Shown: in pieces, positions 35,353 to 46,983 of the stretch
Layout of the letters: each line of letters begins with the position of its first letter
How positions within the stretch are numbered: the first letter of the stretch is position 1
Assembly: GCF_002127325.2 (NCBI RefSeq)
Contig: NC_035448.2
Coordinates: 62,359,751 to 62,423,750 of the forward strand
Length of the DNA stretch: 64,000 nucleotides
Reading direction: 5' to 3'
Source: Helianthus annuus
Lineage: Eukaryota > Streptophyta > Magnoliopsida > Asterales > Asteraceae
The notes under the pieces: generated by a model
The model's input: only the letters and a program-made list of their open reading frames with translations
Databases searched by the model: none
What the model was told of the DNA's origin: nothing
Translations under genes and position numbers: made by a program

Positions 35353-35770
35353 GACAACTTTCATTAGAAGCGGTCCCGCTAGCAAGAAGCTAGCAAAAGA
35401 AATAAACAACACAAGGGAAAATTATACATCAAACATAGGCCATTTATGCCAATCCAAAGACCTATTGTTGATCCATAAATAGCTTAAAGATTTGATTTCG
35501 CCAACTTTTTTTATTGATCTTGACTGTGATGCCCTCAAATATCCACTTATTTCTTGTTCGCCAAATGATCCAACAGGTCACCAAAAATGACAGCTTCATG
35601 ATTTTCTTCCTTTTATTGCTAGTCTTCGATGGAAAAGAAAAATAGCAAACACTTTGCACCACGAACTAACCGCTTGCCACACTAGACACTACCGAAGTGG
35701 TGATATAAGGAAAAAAAATGATAAGCAAATTCGTCCTCATTCCCGCAAATAGACATCCCAAAGAGCCTGT
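35345..35770 (-). pseudogene. 3' end of a LINE (non-LTR retrotransposon)
   Basis: Minus-strand tail of a LINE reverse transcriptase ORF. A C-G-N-E-D-E segment (about 35740) and the run FLVTCWIIWRTRNKWIFEG (about 35540) are typical of the zinc-binding region at the C-terminus of plant LINE proteins. Frames are broken, and the 5' part is missing as expected of truncated LINE copies. Downstream is a short 3' UTR with TTGCTAGCTTCTTGCTAGC. Confidence 0.7.
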
Positions 35771-36060
35771 AACATCTGCCATAAACAGAACAGACCTCCG
35801 AAACGGCAAAACCCGACCCTTATTGCAAAACCGGATCAATCGGAAAATAAATAAAAATGGGAATTTTTTATTATTTTTAGTATCTTCTTTATTTAAATAT
35901 TGGTTGCGGGGTACGTACGTATTATTCGGTACCGATTTTGGGGTTTATTTTGCAGGTTAAAGAAAAGATTATGTGATCATCATGACACATGACCGAGTTA
36001 GACTCATGCTACTAGGAAGAATGACTTACATAATTATATGCGTCATTCACGTGTCCCATC
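35771..36060. other. Unassigned intergenic sequence
   Basis: A/T-rich, no convincing gene. A short plus frame (35718-35960) has no recognisable domain. Confidence 0.4.
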
Positions 36061-36350
36061 CGAAAATCCCGATTGTATACGACATTTACTTGTTAACGGT
36101 TGTGGTGGAGTCTTTTTGCATCCTACAAATGTGTTCAGAAAGCCCCTTATCTTGAAGTTGAAGATTCACGCAGGGTAAGGCATGATTGGTTTTTCTTTGG
36201 TACAACACTGTCATCATCACAGTCTTTTGCGCTAAATTGTGATTTGCAGATTGCTCTCGGAAATATCTTGATGTTTCGGAAGAAAAATTGGCAGTTTGAT
36301 TTGATTGGCGGGTTCATTTACTTCGTATTAACCTTTTAAATGTTCCCACA
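36061..36350 (+). pseudogene. Fragment of a calcineurin-like metallophosphoesterase gene
   Basis: Two exon remnants. The first (about 36080-36174) reads HLLVNGCGGVFLHPTN, then after a frame break EDSRR ending at AGG|GTAAGG. The second starts after TTTGCAG at 36250 and reads IALGNILMFRKKNWQFDLIG followed by a hydrophobic stretch GGFIYFVLTF and a stop. This resembles the C-terminal half of a plant membrane-linked metallophosphoesterase as I remember it; the identity needs a protein search. The 5' catalytic exons are absent and the frame is broken, so it is a relic. Confidence 0.5.
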
Positions 36351-36590
36351 GGTATATACTCTATTAATAAAGGGTGTTAAATGGGTCAAGTTCGCGGGTC
36401 AAACCTGACACGAACGATCACGAAATGTGTATCATACATTTGAACCCGAACATGACACGAATTGTTGCGAGTTGACATTAGCACGCCCGTTTAACCCGCA
36501 AACCCGCCAGGTCAAACTAGGGGTGCAAACGAGCCGAGCGGCTCGCGAGCTACTTGAGATCGGCTCGAGAAAAACCGGTGTAACTTAAAT
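36351..36590. repeat. Repeat fragments
   Basis: 36365-36515 resembles the repeat in eIF2-beta intron 6 (GGGTCAAGTTCGCGGGTCAA, TGACACGAA words). 36521-36580 starts AGGGGTGCAAACGAGCCGAG, a common plant MITE end, cut off where LTR-like sequence begins. Confidence 0.5.
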
Positions 36591-38853
36591 ATTTATTTGT
36601 GAGGGCGTTGGTATTATTTTGGAAATCGTAACTTCATGATATTTCAAGTTATATTATTTTTATCCTAAAAATAATATATATATCTAGTTCACAAATTAAT
36701 CACATAATCACACAAGCGTCTTATTATAGAATATATATTCTAAATATATACTTAACAAGTTTTATTTATGAAAATCCACCTCCGTTACTTAGTTGTTTTG
36801 TAATAAAAATCATGGCGAAGTTTATTTGGAAAAACAAGTTAAAAATATATTTATAAACACTTGTCACAAAAATATTTCTAAGTGTTATATTTCTAGAAAA
36901 ATTTCGCCAGAGTTTCCTCTGTAACTGGAGGTGGCCACGCTTACAAGCGTATCATTTTCTTTTCAAAAATTCACTCAAACAATTTATCAACCATCAATAT
37001 ACAATATTTAAACATCGAACTTGACAAAACAAGTCTAAATCACGAACTCATGAACTTGAAAGTTGTGTAAAAATACGTAGTAACTTTCTAACATATTTAG
37101 TAGATCTTGTTATCTTTAAAAATAAAACTAGTTTCTTAACACTTTATTTTTAAAGAACTTGAAGTTTTACAACTTCTAGTCATAATTTACAAAAATATTT
37201 CCTTGTTAAATCTTCTTGTTACACAAGTGTTTACACACTTGTTTATTCACTAAAATGCTTTTAGTTTATGTAAGATCCAGGTTTTTAACAAGACTTGCAT
37301 CTTTCACTTGGTTCTTCCGAAAAACCACTTGTAGATCTTTAGATCTACTAGTTTAGAACCTTATTTTACAAGAAAAATTACATTTACTCAAGTTCATGTT
37401 TCATGAGTGGAAGGGTTCATCATCTTTTATAATTTTAACACTAACTTACTACTAATTCATGTTCTTGCACATGATCTAGTATGGTTAGATGATAATCCAT
37501 CCCACTTCTAGTGACAAACAACATCAAGTAATCACAACTAGACAAGTTTCATAAGATTTACACAACTAGTTTCTCTTTATCCAACTTATTCATCATATGA
37601 TCAAGACTTTATGTCATGTTCTTGTGGGTTTCTGATTTTTAACCATTAAAAATTATATTAACCACCATAAACAAGATCAAGAGGATGTTTAGAGGCACTT
37701 ACTACTAGCTCGAGGCTAGGGAAGAAACAAGATGTAAACGAGGTGGATAAAAGAAATCTAGAGAGGTTCTTGAGCTTCCGAGTGCACTGGGCTTGTTTGT
37801 GTGTCACCTTGCACCTTTGTGTGTATGTAAAATAGCTAGAACCAAACTTGATGGTGGTGATGGGTGTGGTTGTGGTTTCGGCCGAACATAAGCAAAGGGG
37901 GAGGAGAGAGAGCAAGTTTGAGTTGTGTTTTTGGAATGAAAGTGATGATCTTGCATGTAAATTTATAATCCAAACTAGTGCTTTATCCATCATATAATAT
38001 GCTTTCAAGATATCCAACATGTTTGATTAAATTAATCAAAGAATTGTGGGGTGTGTCCCCACTTCACAAACCGGTTCGCGGGGGGGGGGGGGGGGGGGGG
38101 TTAAGGGTTGGTTGTAATGGTTAGTTAAGTTCTAGTTAGGATTAGAATGATAAAGTTAGTGTATTTTAGTGTGTGTTATAATATAAAGGGTGTTAGGGTA
38201 TTCAGGGAGCCTAACTAGCTCAGAAAGGCAAAAACAATGTCTTTTTGACAATATTTTTATGTTCCGGGTAAAGTCCGGTTGTTCGGTTGGATATTGATCC
38301 GTTAAAGTGTCAAGTAAAGCTTTAAAGTGTCTTTTATAGTGTTTTTAGTGACACAATAAATTCCCGACACTTTGGAAAGTGTCTAGTATTATTTTACCAA
38401 GTTTTTGCACTTTACTAGTTATGTTAAATGCTGAATTTTTGTATAAAGTGCAGAGTTTTGTACTTAAAGTATGTTTTAGGCACATCCGGTCACTATAACT
38501 ACCACCTAGTGACGCAGTTTTATAATCCTCACCTCCCTACACTCCCTACTAGTGTAGTAATCTATTCCCGGCTCATATTGGCCTCAGAGACCATGTCTGT
38601 CTAGTGCTGGCAATGTCAGCATGTTTACTGGGTTATCCGCTCACTGTGCTAACTGTGCTTTTGTGCATCAAGTTTGTCACTATAGTTTTGCGTGTAATAA
38701 ATGGAGTGACAGTAATAAAGTATGATGCATGAATATGTATGTATCAGAAAACAGAAAGCTGTTTATTCATAATTGTAATTAAGCATAGTAATTAAGCACT
38801 AATTAAATATTAATTAATTTGTACGGATACCTGGATTTGTGAGGGTTGTCACA
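36590..38853 (-). mobile_element. Truncated gypsy LTR (B-related)
   Basis: On the minus strand it begins TGTGACAACCCTCACAAATC at 38853 and runs through blocks shared with B's LTR (TGTTCCGGGTAAAGTCCGGT near 38270, a TTCGGCCGAA block near 37880, the poly-G run). The 3' half and GGTGTGACA end are missing; the left boundary near 36590 is approximate. Contains a TATAAATT-like site near 37960 (minus). The 120-codon frame 37658-38020 is probably chance. Confidence 0.75.
38080..38100. repeat. Poly-G run of 21 in LTR fragment
   Basis: 21 consecutive G, in the same position as the 17-G run of B's LTR (18619). Confidence 0.95.
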
Positions 38854-38860
38854 GAAACAG

Positions 38861-39619
38861 TGTTAGGATCGGAGGCTCTCATGATTGTGTTTATTTGTAT
38901 AATTTGTACATTCAGAGAATATGAAATAATGTAAAGTGCAGCGGAAATGAATACAAACTTTGTAAACACAATCAAAGAAGAGAATAGTTTGATAAACAAA
39001 TGCTTTATATTAAGTCAAATGATTGAATTACAAAGCAAATGATTACAAGCATGCTTACAATACTAAACTCCCCCTTAGCCTGATGCTCCAAGGTTGGTTG
39101 CACAAGATGAAAGGATTAGACATGAGAAGAAGAACTTGCTCAGTCAACCAAATGTAACAGTACAGAGTACTGTTACATTTATAGGCAGTCCAATCCACTG
39201 GGCATCTCAGCTGACGTCACCATGAAAGTGACATCTAACAAACTATCAAACCCTATCTACTGATCTATATAACTACTGCTTTACTAACTACTGATGTTGC
39301 ATTACATTACACAAGATGAATAAAACTGCTGCTGCATCCTTCCACTGCTGTGAACCCAGCAGTACTTGTCATGATCAGCAGTGCTTGACTCAAGGCAGTA
39401 GATTGGGCAGCAGGGCTTTAGTCTTCATCAGTTTTTGATCAGATCAGCAGTTTCCAGTGTCAGCAGTTGTTGATAAAGGCAGTACTTTGGAGTATATCAG
39501 ATGTTGGAGTCACAGTCAAGGGGAAAGCTTATAGTAAACAGCTGCTTATTGTGAATCCATTTTTGTGATCCGGTTTTGGCTTTCATTATCTGTTCCTCTG
39601 GTAGGGTTCAATCCCAACA
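38861..39619 (-). mobile_element. Solo copia-type LTR with perfect 5-bp target duplication
   Basis: 759 bp. On the minus strand it starts TGTTGGGATTGAACCC and ends GATCCTAACA, flanked by AACAG at 38856-38860 and 39620-39624. No primer site or polypurine tract adjoins it, so it is a solo LTR left by LTR-LTR recombination. It interrupts the short 3' LTR remnant of element D. No gene inside. Confidence 0.85.
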
Positions 39620-39976
39620 AACAGACGTAATGAGGTCAATTCATCAATATACACACATAAAGTACCTTTCTGATTGATTTGATGACAAATTACAGCGAGA
39701 CGACACTTCGGCAGCACTTCGTTACACTCACCGGAAAAGTTACAAATGATTTCGCTTGAACACTATTTATAGTGGTGTAATTCCGTTTGAAAGGTTCCAA
39801 GCGGAATTAGGATTCCATGCGGAATCTAATTCCACGCGGAATTACTCCATGACACTTTCAAGCGGAATTAACCAGTTCAAGTGGAAATAAATGAAATCTT
39901 GAAATACGTGCCCTGATCTAACATTCTAAGTACAAGACTCGATTCAAGACGAAGTCGACAGACGCATGCACTAACA
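39620..39976 (-). mobile_element. 3' LTR of element D, truncated
   Basis: On the minus strand it starts TGTTAGTGCATGCGTCTGTC at 39976, directly after a polypurine tract. It contains AATTCCGTTTGAAAG-type repeats (39780-39870) and a palindromic TATA region CACTATAAATAGTG near 39765. The remainder is lost at the junction with the gypsy LTR at 38853, apart from the few bases between that LTR and the solo LTR. Confidence 0.65.
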
Positions 39977-39990
39977 GACTCCCCCTCGAA
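39977..39990 (-). promoter_or_regulatory. Polypurine tract, element D
   Basis: TTCGAGGGGGAGTC on the minus strand, adjoining the LTR start TGTTAG. Similar CTCCCCCT words recur at 40122, 40264 and 41607, so this choice rests on the LTR start beside it. Confidence 0.55.
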
Positions 39991-42231
39991 TGTTGACGAG
40001 TCTTAAGTGTCGAGTCTTCGCATCTTCAGTCTTTATCAGTCCTCTCGAACTCTTTTGAAGTATCTGACACTGTAAAGCATCCTCAAATCTCTCTCTTCTC
40101 TTCTTCTTCAGCACTAACAGACTCCCCCTCGAGTTGTACTCAAAATCAGGATCGCAAGCTGGCTCTCAAGTCTTCTAGTTCTCTTGATCAGATCTCTTGA
40201 TTCCTTAAGTTCATCAGCATCAGCAATCCCAAGATCGTGACCTGGCTTTCAGGATCAGAACCTGGCTCTTAACATCTACAGACTCCCCCTTATGATCAGC
40301 TGGGATCGCAGTCTGGATCGTAACCTGGTTCACACTCTGCTCAGAATCGAAATCTGGCTTTCTCTAATCACAGAATCCTCAGGTATCGGAACCTGGCTCT
40401 TCTCAAATTTCAAACATGCACAATCTCTACCACAAACATAAGTTTTATAATATTAAGATTTTGCAATCTCAAACATTACTTGCAGATCTCTGATGAACCA
40501 CTTGTAAAAATGAAATGATATAACATTTAAACGTTACTGATGACCACTCGCAGGATTATTTTCAAAACCTTTTTACTCAGACTCTCCCTCAAATGCTGTT
40601 GATCATGTTTAGCACTTAGAATTTTGAAAATCAGCTTTCCAACACTAGTTGTCGAAAATCTTTTTGTATTTTTCAAAATTTATGCTAAAACACACTCAAA
40701 ATCTTTTTTGACTTTTTGAATTAAAGAAATGCAGTAAAGAAATATATACAAACAATATTTTTGTGAGTTTATGTAAGAGGATCATATCAGTTTATGAGAC
40801 AAATCACAAACACCGTTAAGCTTTTAACATTTTAAGTTTTAAACAATTCACTTAGATTGTCAGTATACTGATCCACTTAAATTTTCACACAAAGTTCAAC
40901 TGTTTCGAGATACGATATTAGAGTTTTAATGGACTTAAACTTATTCGCGTGTCCCACCTCTTGAATATACTCCCGTATCCAGATCCCAATATTCAGTCTT
41001 ACAGGTGAGTATACCTAGATGATATCTGTAAAGGGTTAAATGCAAAACCGTAAGAGCTCAGGTCAGAACTTCCGTTCAGCAGAAAGATGACAGTTCGACT
41101 TTAGGTGTGTTCCCTTTAGAGAATCTTTTCTTCAACAGCACATGATTAACATTTTTCAATGTTTTATCATTTTTTGTACTGAGGGCAGCGCTATATTTCA
41201 AGTAAGCAGAAAGTATTATACGGGGACTAGGCCATTGCTTCCGCAAAATCAGAAGTCCCGGGATAATACCCCAGATATCACTGAGTATAAAGACCTAATA
41301 TCTCAGAAAGAGGGACCTTTCAAACAAGATTTTGTGGGTTACCCATATATCCCCGAAATGTTAGCCACGAAATAAGCAAGTTTGAAATTTAAGTTTATAT
41401 CTCGAAAACAATCTACTAAATGTACAAAAACCTACTGGCACATCCACAGTGAGATTGTTTATCACATTTTTGACTTTCCATTTCTTTAGCATGTTGTGAT
41501 AGTCCACTGATGTACTATCATCTCCTCTTTTTACAACAAAACTCATTTTTGTTTTATCATGTTTTTGGTTTTTTCAATTTTCTAATGTTTTTGGATTTTC
41601 TGAAAGTTTTACTCCCCCTAAAATGCAAACACATTTAAAGAAATTTGAAAACAAACTATACAAGTAAATTGACAACTGTTGTGAATCGCTTCAATTCGCC
41701 ATCCACTTGGCATAAACAATCAGAACTCCCCCTCACAACAAACTATTTTCCCATTAAGATTTCAAAACACTTAAGTTTGTTTTAATCTAAATGGGTTTTC
41801 CGGAAAATTAGTTTTGTTGATTTTACCACTTGTAGGAAACGGGGATTAATTCATCATCTTGCTTTTCAACCACTTGAAATGAGATTTCATCAAGTTCAAA
41901 CTAATGACCTTGATTAATCACTTGTAAGACAAAATCTCTGTACCACTTGTTAATTTAACCAAACCACTTGAAGGACGAAATCACTTTACGTGAATTTCTC
42001 AAGAAAAATACCACTTGTAGGAAGTCAAGTACAACTTAATGTCCATGATTTACCACTTGTAGGTATTCACAATCAAACCTGTTATAAAGAATGATGCCGA
42101 TTCCTGCTTCATGCTTACCAACCTGGAAGCTCTGGCAAGTCACACTTAAACATATTCAAAAACATTTTTAAGAAAGATGCCGATTCCTACTCCCCAATTA
42201 CAAACCTGGGAGTTCCGGCAAGTCAGGTTTT
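39991..42231 (-). other. Non-coding region of element D where pol is expected
   Basis: Between the gag stop and the polypurine tract there are 2.2 kb without protease, integrase, RT or RNase H motifs in any frame I read. Instead there are degenerate repeats: six 'AACCTGGCTCT'-like units at about 40155-40405, seven 'ACCACTTGTAGG'-like units at 41825-42065, and two copies of a block starting GATGCCGATTCCT (42090 and 42176). The element therefore appears to be gag-only. Confidence 0.6.
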
Positions 42232-45200
42232 TTAATCAAAGAATATATCCACCCAAGTCTGACCAGCCTTGGGTGATACCGAGTTACCAACACTCGGTTT
42301 CTTACCTTCCAACTTCTTCTCGTAGAACGCTTTAACCCCTTTGACTTTTCTGTCAATCATTTTTCCAAAGATATGTTTTACTTTGGGGTTAATGGCCTTT
42401 TCAACATCAAAAACCTTTTTATCAGAATAAAATTGATTTGAAATTTCAACTTTACCAGTTTTATTCTTAAAACTTTCAGCCCGAAGTGGTGGAAAGTTCA
42501 CATCATCCACTTTCGGCACTGATTTTTCACCTTTTTCTTCAACCTGTGGCTCATCTGATTTTGTGGAATCAGATTCATCGCCAGAAGTTAGCTCCTCTGA
42601 TTTTGACGAATCAGAATCATTGCTAGAACTTTCTTTAGATTTCTTAACAACCCATTTTTGGTTGTCAGAATTAGCTCCTTTCTTGTAAAACCTCTTTGAA
42701 CATTCACCAATTTCAAATTTTGAGTTTTTGAAAAGTTTAGTTCTGTCAATTGGTGGTTCACAATCAACAATCTTTTCTTTTAGTTTTAGAGAAACTCCCT
42801 GTTTTGATTGTATTGCCTTTGGACAGTTCCTGGCAATATAACCACTTGTTTTGCATTGAAAACAGGTTCTCGTCTTAGCTCCATTCTTCACTTCTTCTTG
42901 CTTCTTTGCAAGGAATTCTTTGTTTGATTGCTTTCTGAACAACTTTTCTTTTTCTTCTTCAGAAGATGTACCTGAAACAAAAATCATTTTTGAAATCTCG
43001 AACATATTTTTCATTTTTATGATTTTCTGGTGGAATAAATCCTAATCCTTTCTTTTTGAAATTACCGTTATGGTTTGGTTTCTTTCGATAACCAGAACCA
43101 GAACTGTAACCCTTTTTCTTGTTTTCTCTTTACTTGAGGTGTATTTTTTAGGTTTATCAGTAAGATTTACATCTTTTATTTCAGAAATATTAATTTCTGT
43201 TAATTTGAAAACCTTTTTGATCATGTCAGGTTTAACACCTCTTATTGGAAATTCCTCATCAGAATATAATTTGTCAGAATCATTCAAAGTATAAGCCACT
43301 TTGAACGTTTCATGATTCAAATTAGATTTTGATAACAGGAATTCATTATTGTAAACTCTTTTGCCCTGTTTGGAGGTTTGACTTGACGTGTCTGACTCAG
43401 ACTTTGACTTTGGTCTTGACTCCGACATTGACTCCTCTGACTCATCCTTTTCCAACACCTGATCGACCACTTTCTTTATTAACTCGGACTCATGATCAGT
43501 GTCAGATGATGTAAAAGTGATGTCAATGTTTTCTGGCAAATTAACTGTAGGCTCAGACTCCCATTGTAAGTTTGTTGCCTTTTGGACTCTTTCTGAATTT
43601 GGATTTCTTGGCGAATATCCATTTTCAAGCGGGGGTGGACACTTGTTGTAACTGACACCTTGTTTCTTACCAGAATTCTTCACATCAGTTTTCTTTCTTG
43701 TGTCCTTTTTCTTTTCTTTTTCCTTTTCAGGAGTCTTTTCTTCGGATGCCTTTTGTTCTACAGTTACTTCATCATCCTCAAATACCTTCATGCCTTCAAC
43801 AGTCGGATAAATCCTGTCAATGACATAAGAAGAACATGAGTAACTTTTCAACAATTTATTCACTCTTTCTGTTTCAATTCTTTGTGTCTCCAGTTTCTGC
43901 TCCAGCACAGCACACTTCTCAATGTAATTATTCACAATTTTCTGCTTTGTCATGAAAGCTCCCTGAAGTGTTTTCATTGCTGTTGCTTGTTCATCGCTTG
44001 TTTCATTGTACATATTCATTGCTTTGTTAAGCACATCGTAAGATTCCTTCAACCTGTTCATGTTGTTAATCAATTCACTGTTTTTCTTTATCATGATCTC
44101 ACAGGTTTCACAATTTACTGGAATCTTTCGAACATCAGCTTCTTCATCAATCTTGAACTTTGGAACTTCTTTTACTTTTCTTTTGATCACTAGAACTTCT
44201 TCATCATCACTGCTGACTCGTGTTTTGACCTTTTTCTTTTTCTTTTTAGCTTTATCATCTTCACTATCACTTTCTGTCATCTTTTTCAAATGATCTCTCA
44301 TTCTTTTTGCATAATACTCAGTATCATCATCACTATCTTCTTCAATTCGAGCAACAAATAGCTTTGTGATCTGAAGCTTTGTTTGGATCATAATCATCCC
44401 AATTGAAATTTTCCCAGCTAAAACCTTCTGGCAACTTTTCATCATCTTGATCTATCAGACATGCTTTACCATCAGCTGAAACATACTTGTCCCAACTGAA
44501 TCCTGCTGACGAATTCTCCTCATCATGATTCACCATACATGCTCTCTTTGAAGATTCTTCAATCACCTTTCTCCCATGTGCAACTTGTGGTTCTTGTTGA
44601 TGTGATTGTTGAGCAACTTGATGGTAGATCGCTTTCCGATAGTAGTCATTGTTGTTGAATGGATTTTGAGCTCCACTTGCTTCGCGATTAGTGCACTCCC
44701 TCTTGAAGTGTCCTTTTTCCCTGCAACGAAAACAAGTAACTTTAGATTTATCAAAACCTAAAGTAGAAATATTAGCCTCACGAAGATCATCTCGTCCTGT
44801 GATCTGTTTGAATTTCTCAGCTCTTCTTAAAACACTTGCCAAGCACCATTTTATATCCATCAATTCCATCTCCTCAGCATCTATTTGATCGTAATCCTCT
44901 TTTGTAAGCATTGGATTCCCGATTCTTCCTGGTACAAAACTCCCATATGATTCCAAAACAGTCCCCAACAAAGACAAGTGGCTTTTTGCAACTTCTTCTG
45001 TATAATCTTGATCATCCTCAAGATTCAAAACAATGTTGCACTTTAACTTCCTGCCATTCTTTGTTGTTGCTAAATTCGGATCAAATGATGGATATGATGA
45101 AAAACTTGTGTTGTTGTTTGATCCTTTGGATGAACTTCCTGATGAACTTTTTGCATTGAAAGCTGTTTCAACTTTTGGTGACATGTTGGTCTTGTCATTC

Positions 45201-45950
45201 AACCCTGCCTTGTAATACAGCCCAATATCTTGTTCACCATCAAACACTTTCATTCTCGAAATCTTCTTTTGCTCCATCTCCTGAGCTTCTAATTTCTCAA
45301 TAAATTTGCTCAAAGTTAAATTGCTAAAACCTTTCTTATTTCTCAACATCATCAAGTATGTTCCCCAAGTCTCATGTGGTAAAGCATCAGCCAACTTCTC
45401 AATTAACTCTTCATTATCTTTGTTGATGCTAACCCTCTTCAAGTTTACCAATAAATTGCAGTATCTTTCAATTATCTGCTTTGTGCTTTCATTTTTCAAA
45501 CCACGGAATAAATCAAACTCTTTTTTCAGAAGCGATTTCTTGTTCTTAATCATTTCTTGGCTACCAACAAACTTGGATCTTAATGCTTTCCAGATCGAAT
45601 ATGCACTCCCACTGTGTTGCAATAGGACCAAGTTATCCTCTTTCACAGCTTGTTGCAATAGACTGATCATCATTTTCTCGTTTTTTTATTTCTTTTTCTC
45701 ATTGGCACTAAGGTCTTTGATAGCAATCACCTCTTCGTCATTATTCGTTGGTCTAATATATGTCGTTTCAATGCATTCCCAAGCATCCAAATAATTTGCT
45801 TGTACCCAGTTCTCAAACCGTTCTTCCCAACCCTTATACTCCTCGATGTTCATTAGCTTAGGTGGTTTTGCATAGTTCCCGTTTCGTTTTCCAACATCGT
45901 GTTTTGTACAATGGAAATCGGAGTAGCAAACGCGTTGTAGAATTCCTCTT
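42232..45950 (-). pseudogene. Very large copia-type gag of element D
   Basis: Minus-strand gag of about 1,150-1,200 residues in several frames. Order: N-terminus near 45950 (frameshift about 45880), a copia gag domain (NIEEYKGWEERFENWVQAN; in-frame TAA about 45686), then the ORF 45673-44342 with CCHC knuckle CFRCREKGHFKREC (about 44697-44738). After a frameshift near 44350 comes an Asp/Ser/Lys-rich and coiled-coil part (44330-43100). After more frameshifts near 43090 and 43010 comes a C-terminal part with knuckle-like CFQCKTSGYIARNC, in which Tyr replaces the His. It ends WVDIFFD. Far longer than ordinary copia gag. Genes of this type are, I believe, often annotated in Asteraceae as CCHC-type proteins. 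No pol follows. Confidence 0.75.
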
Positions 45951-46481
45951 CCATGTTTTGGTTTTCAAAAGTCAAAAACTCAGACAGTTCAAACGGAATT
46001 ACTTTCAAACGAGATTCCTTTCAAATGAAATTACACAGTCCAAACGAGATTACCCTTGGAACGAAATTATCCTAATTTCGTTTTAAATCACACTTTTCAA
46101 ACGGAAATCTAATTCTGTGCAAGATTACCAAACGGAATTACCCAACTGAAATGAAATCACTAATTTCGCGCGGACAACTCAAACGGAATTAGGACTTTAA
46201 AGTGGAATTATCTAATTCCGTGTGAACTTTCAAACGGAATTAACTTTTGAAGCGGAATAAGGTGCTAATTTCGTGCGGATTTATGCTGATGTCATCATCT
46301 CGAAGCGAAATTTGTCAAATTGATCAAGTTTTAAGCCGTTTTTAGTTCTGAAACTTTCTAGGGTTTGTTAATACACAAATGCACACATGATATTTGAAAA
46401 TCAAAGCATTTTGACCGTGAAAACAAGTTTAATTTGAAAAAGAAAGTGTAGAAATCAGAATTTGCTGCTGAATTAGTATGA
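45951..46481 (-). repeat. Leader of element D with GGAATTA-type repeats
   Basis: About 46000-46290 holds some fifteen degenerate copies of TTTCAAACGGAATTA (plus-strand reading), the same motif as in D's 3' LTR at 39780-39870. The 5' LTR and primer site are absent: at 46482 the sequence switches to integrase of element C with a shared ACATGTG at the joint. Confidence 0.7.
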
Positions 46482-46983
46482 ACATGTGCGCAAGTCAAGG
46501 CTGAACATCAGAATCCGTCAGGTTTGCTGCAACAGCCTGAACTTCCCTAGTGGAAGTGGGAAATGGCGACGATGGATTTCATCACCAAGTTGCCGAAGAC
46601 AAGGAAAGGAAATGATACTATATGGGTGATCGTAGACAGACTGACTAAGTCAGCACATTTCCTACCCATTAAGGAGACTTACAGCTCCGACATGCTAGCC
46701 CAATTATACGTAGATAAGATTGTATCTCTACATGGCGTGCCTGTGTCTATTATCTCTGACAGAGATACTAGATACACGTCACATTTTTGGAACAGTTTCC
46801 AACAATCATTGGGCACGCGCTTAAATTTCAGTACGGCTTACCATCCTCAGACGGACGGACAGAGTGAGCGTACAATCCAAACTTTGGAAGACATGCTTCG
46901 TGCACGTGTGATTCAGGTGGTAGTTGGGATAACCACCTGCCATTAATCGAGTTCTCACATAACAATAGCAACCATACAAGCAT
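46482..46983 (+). pseudogene. C1: integrase core fragment
   Basis: Matches 57476-57980 of C3. Contains the integrase core: [30 protein letters not shown] and [16 protein letters not shown] carry the D, D and E catalytic positions. TAG at 46549 and a 4-bp deletion near 46915 break it. The right end joins directly to a C-type pre-gag leader with no LTR between. Confidence 0.85.

Noticed and set aside
37658..38020. 120-codon minus frame in the LTR fragment
   Set aside because: Same region as the short frame in B's LTR (18243-18470), around the promoter of the LTR; only weak resemblance between them and no domain.
41142..41375. 77-codon plus frame in element D
   Set aside because: Antisense to D, inside its non-coding repeat region; no domain.
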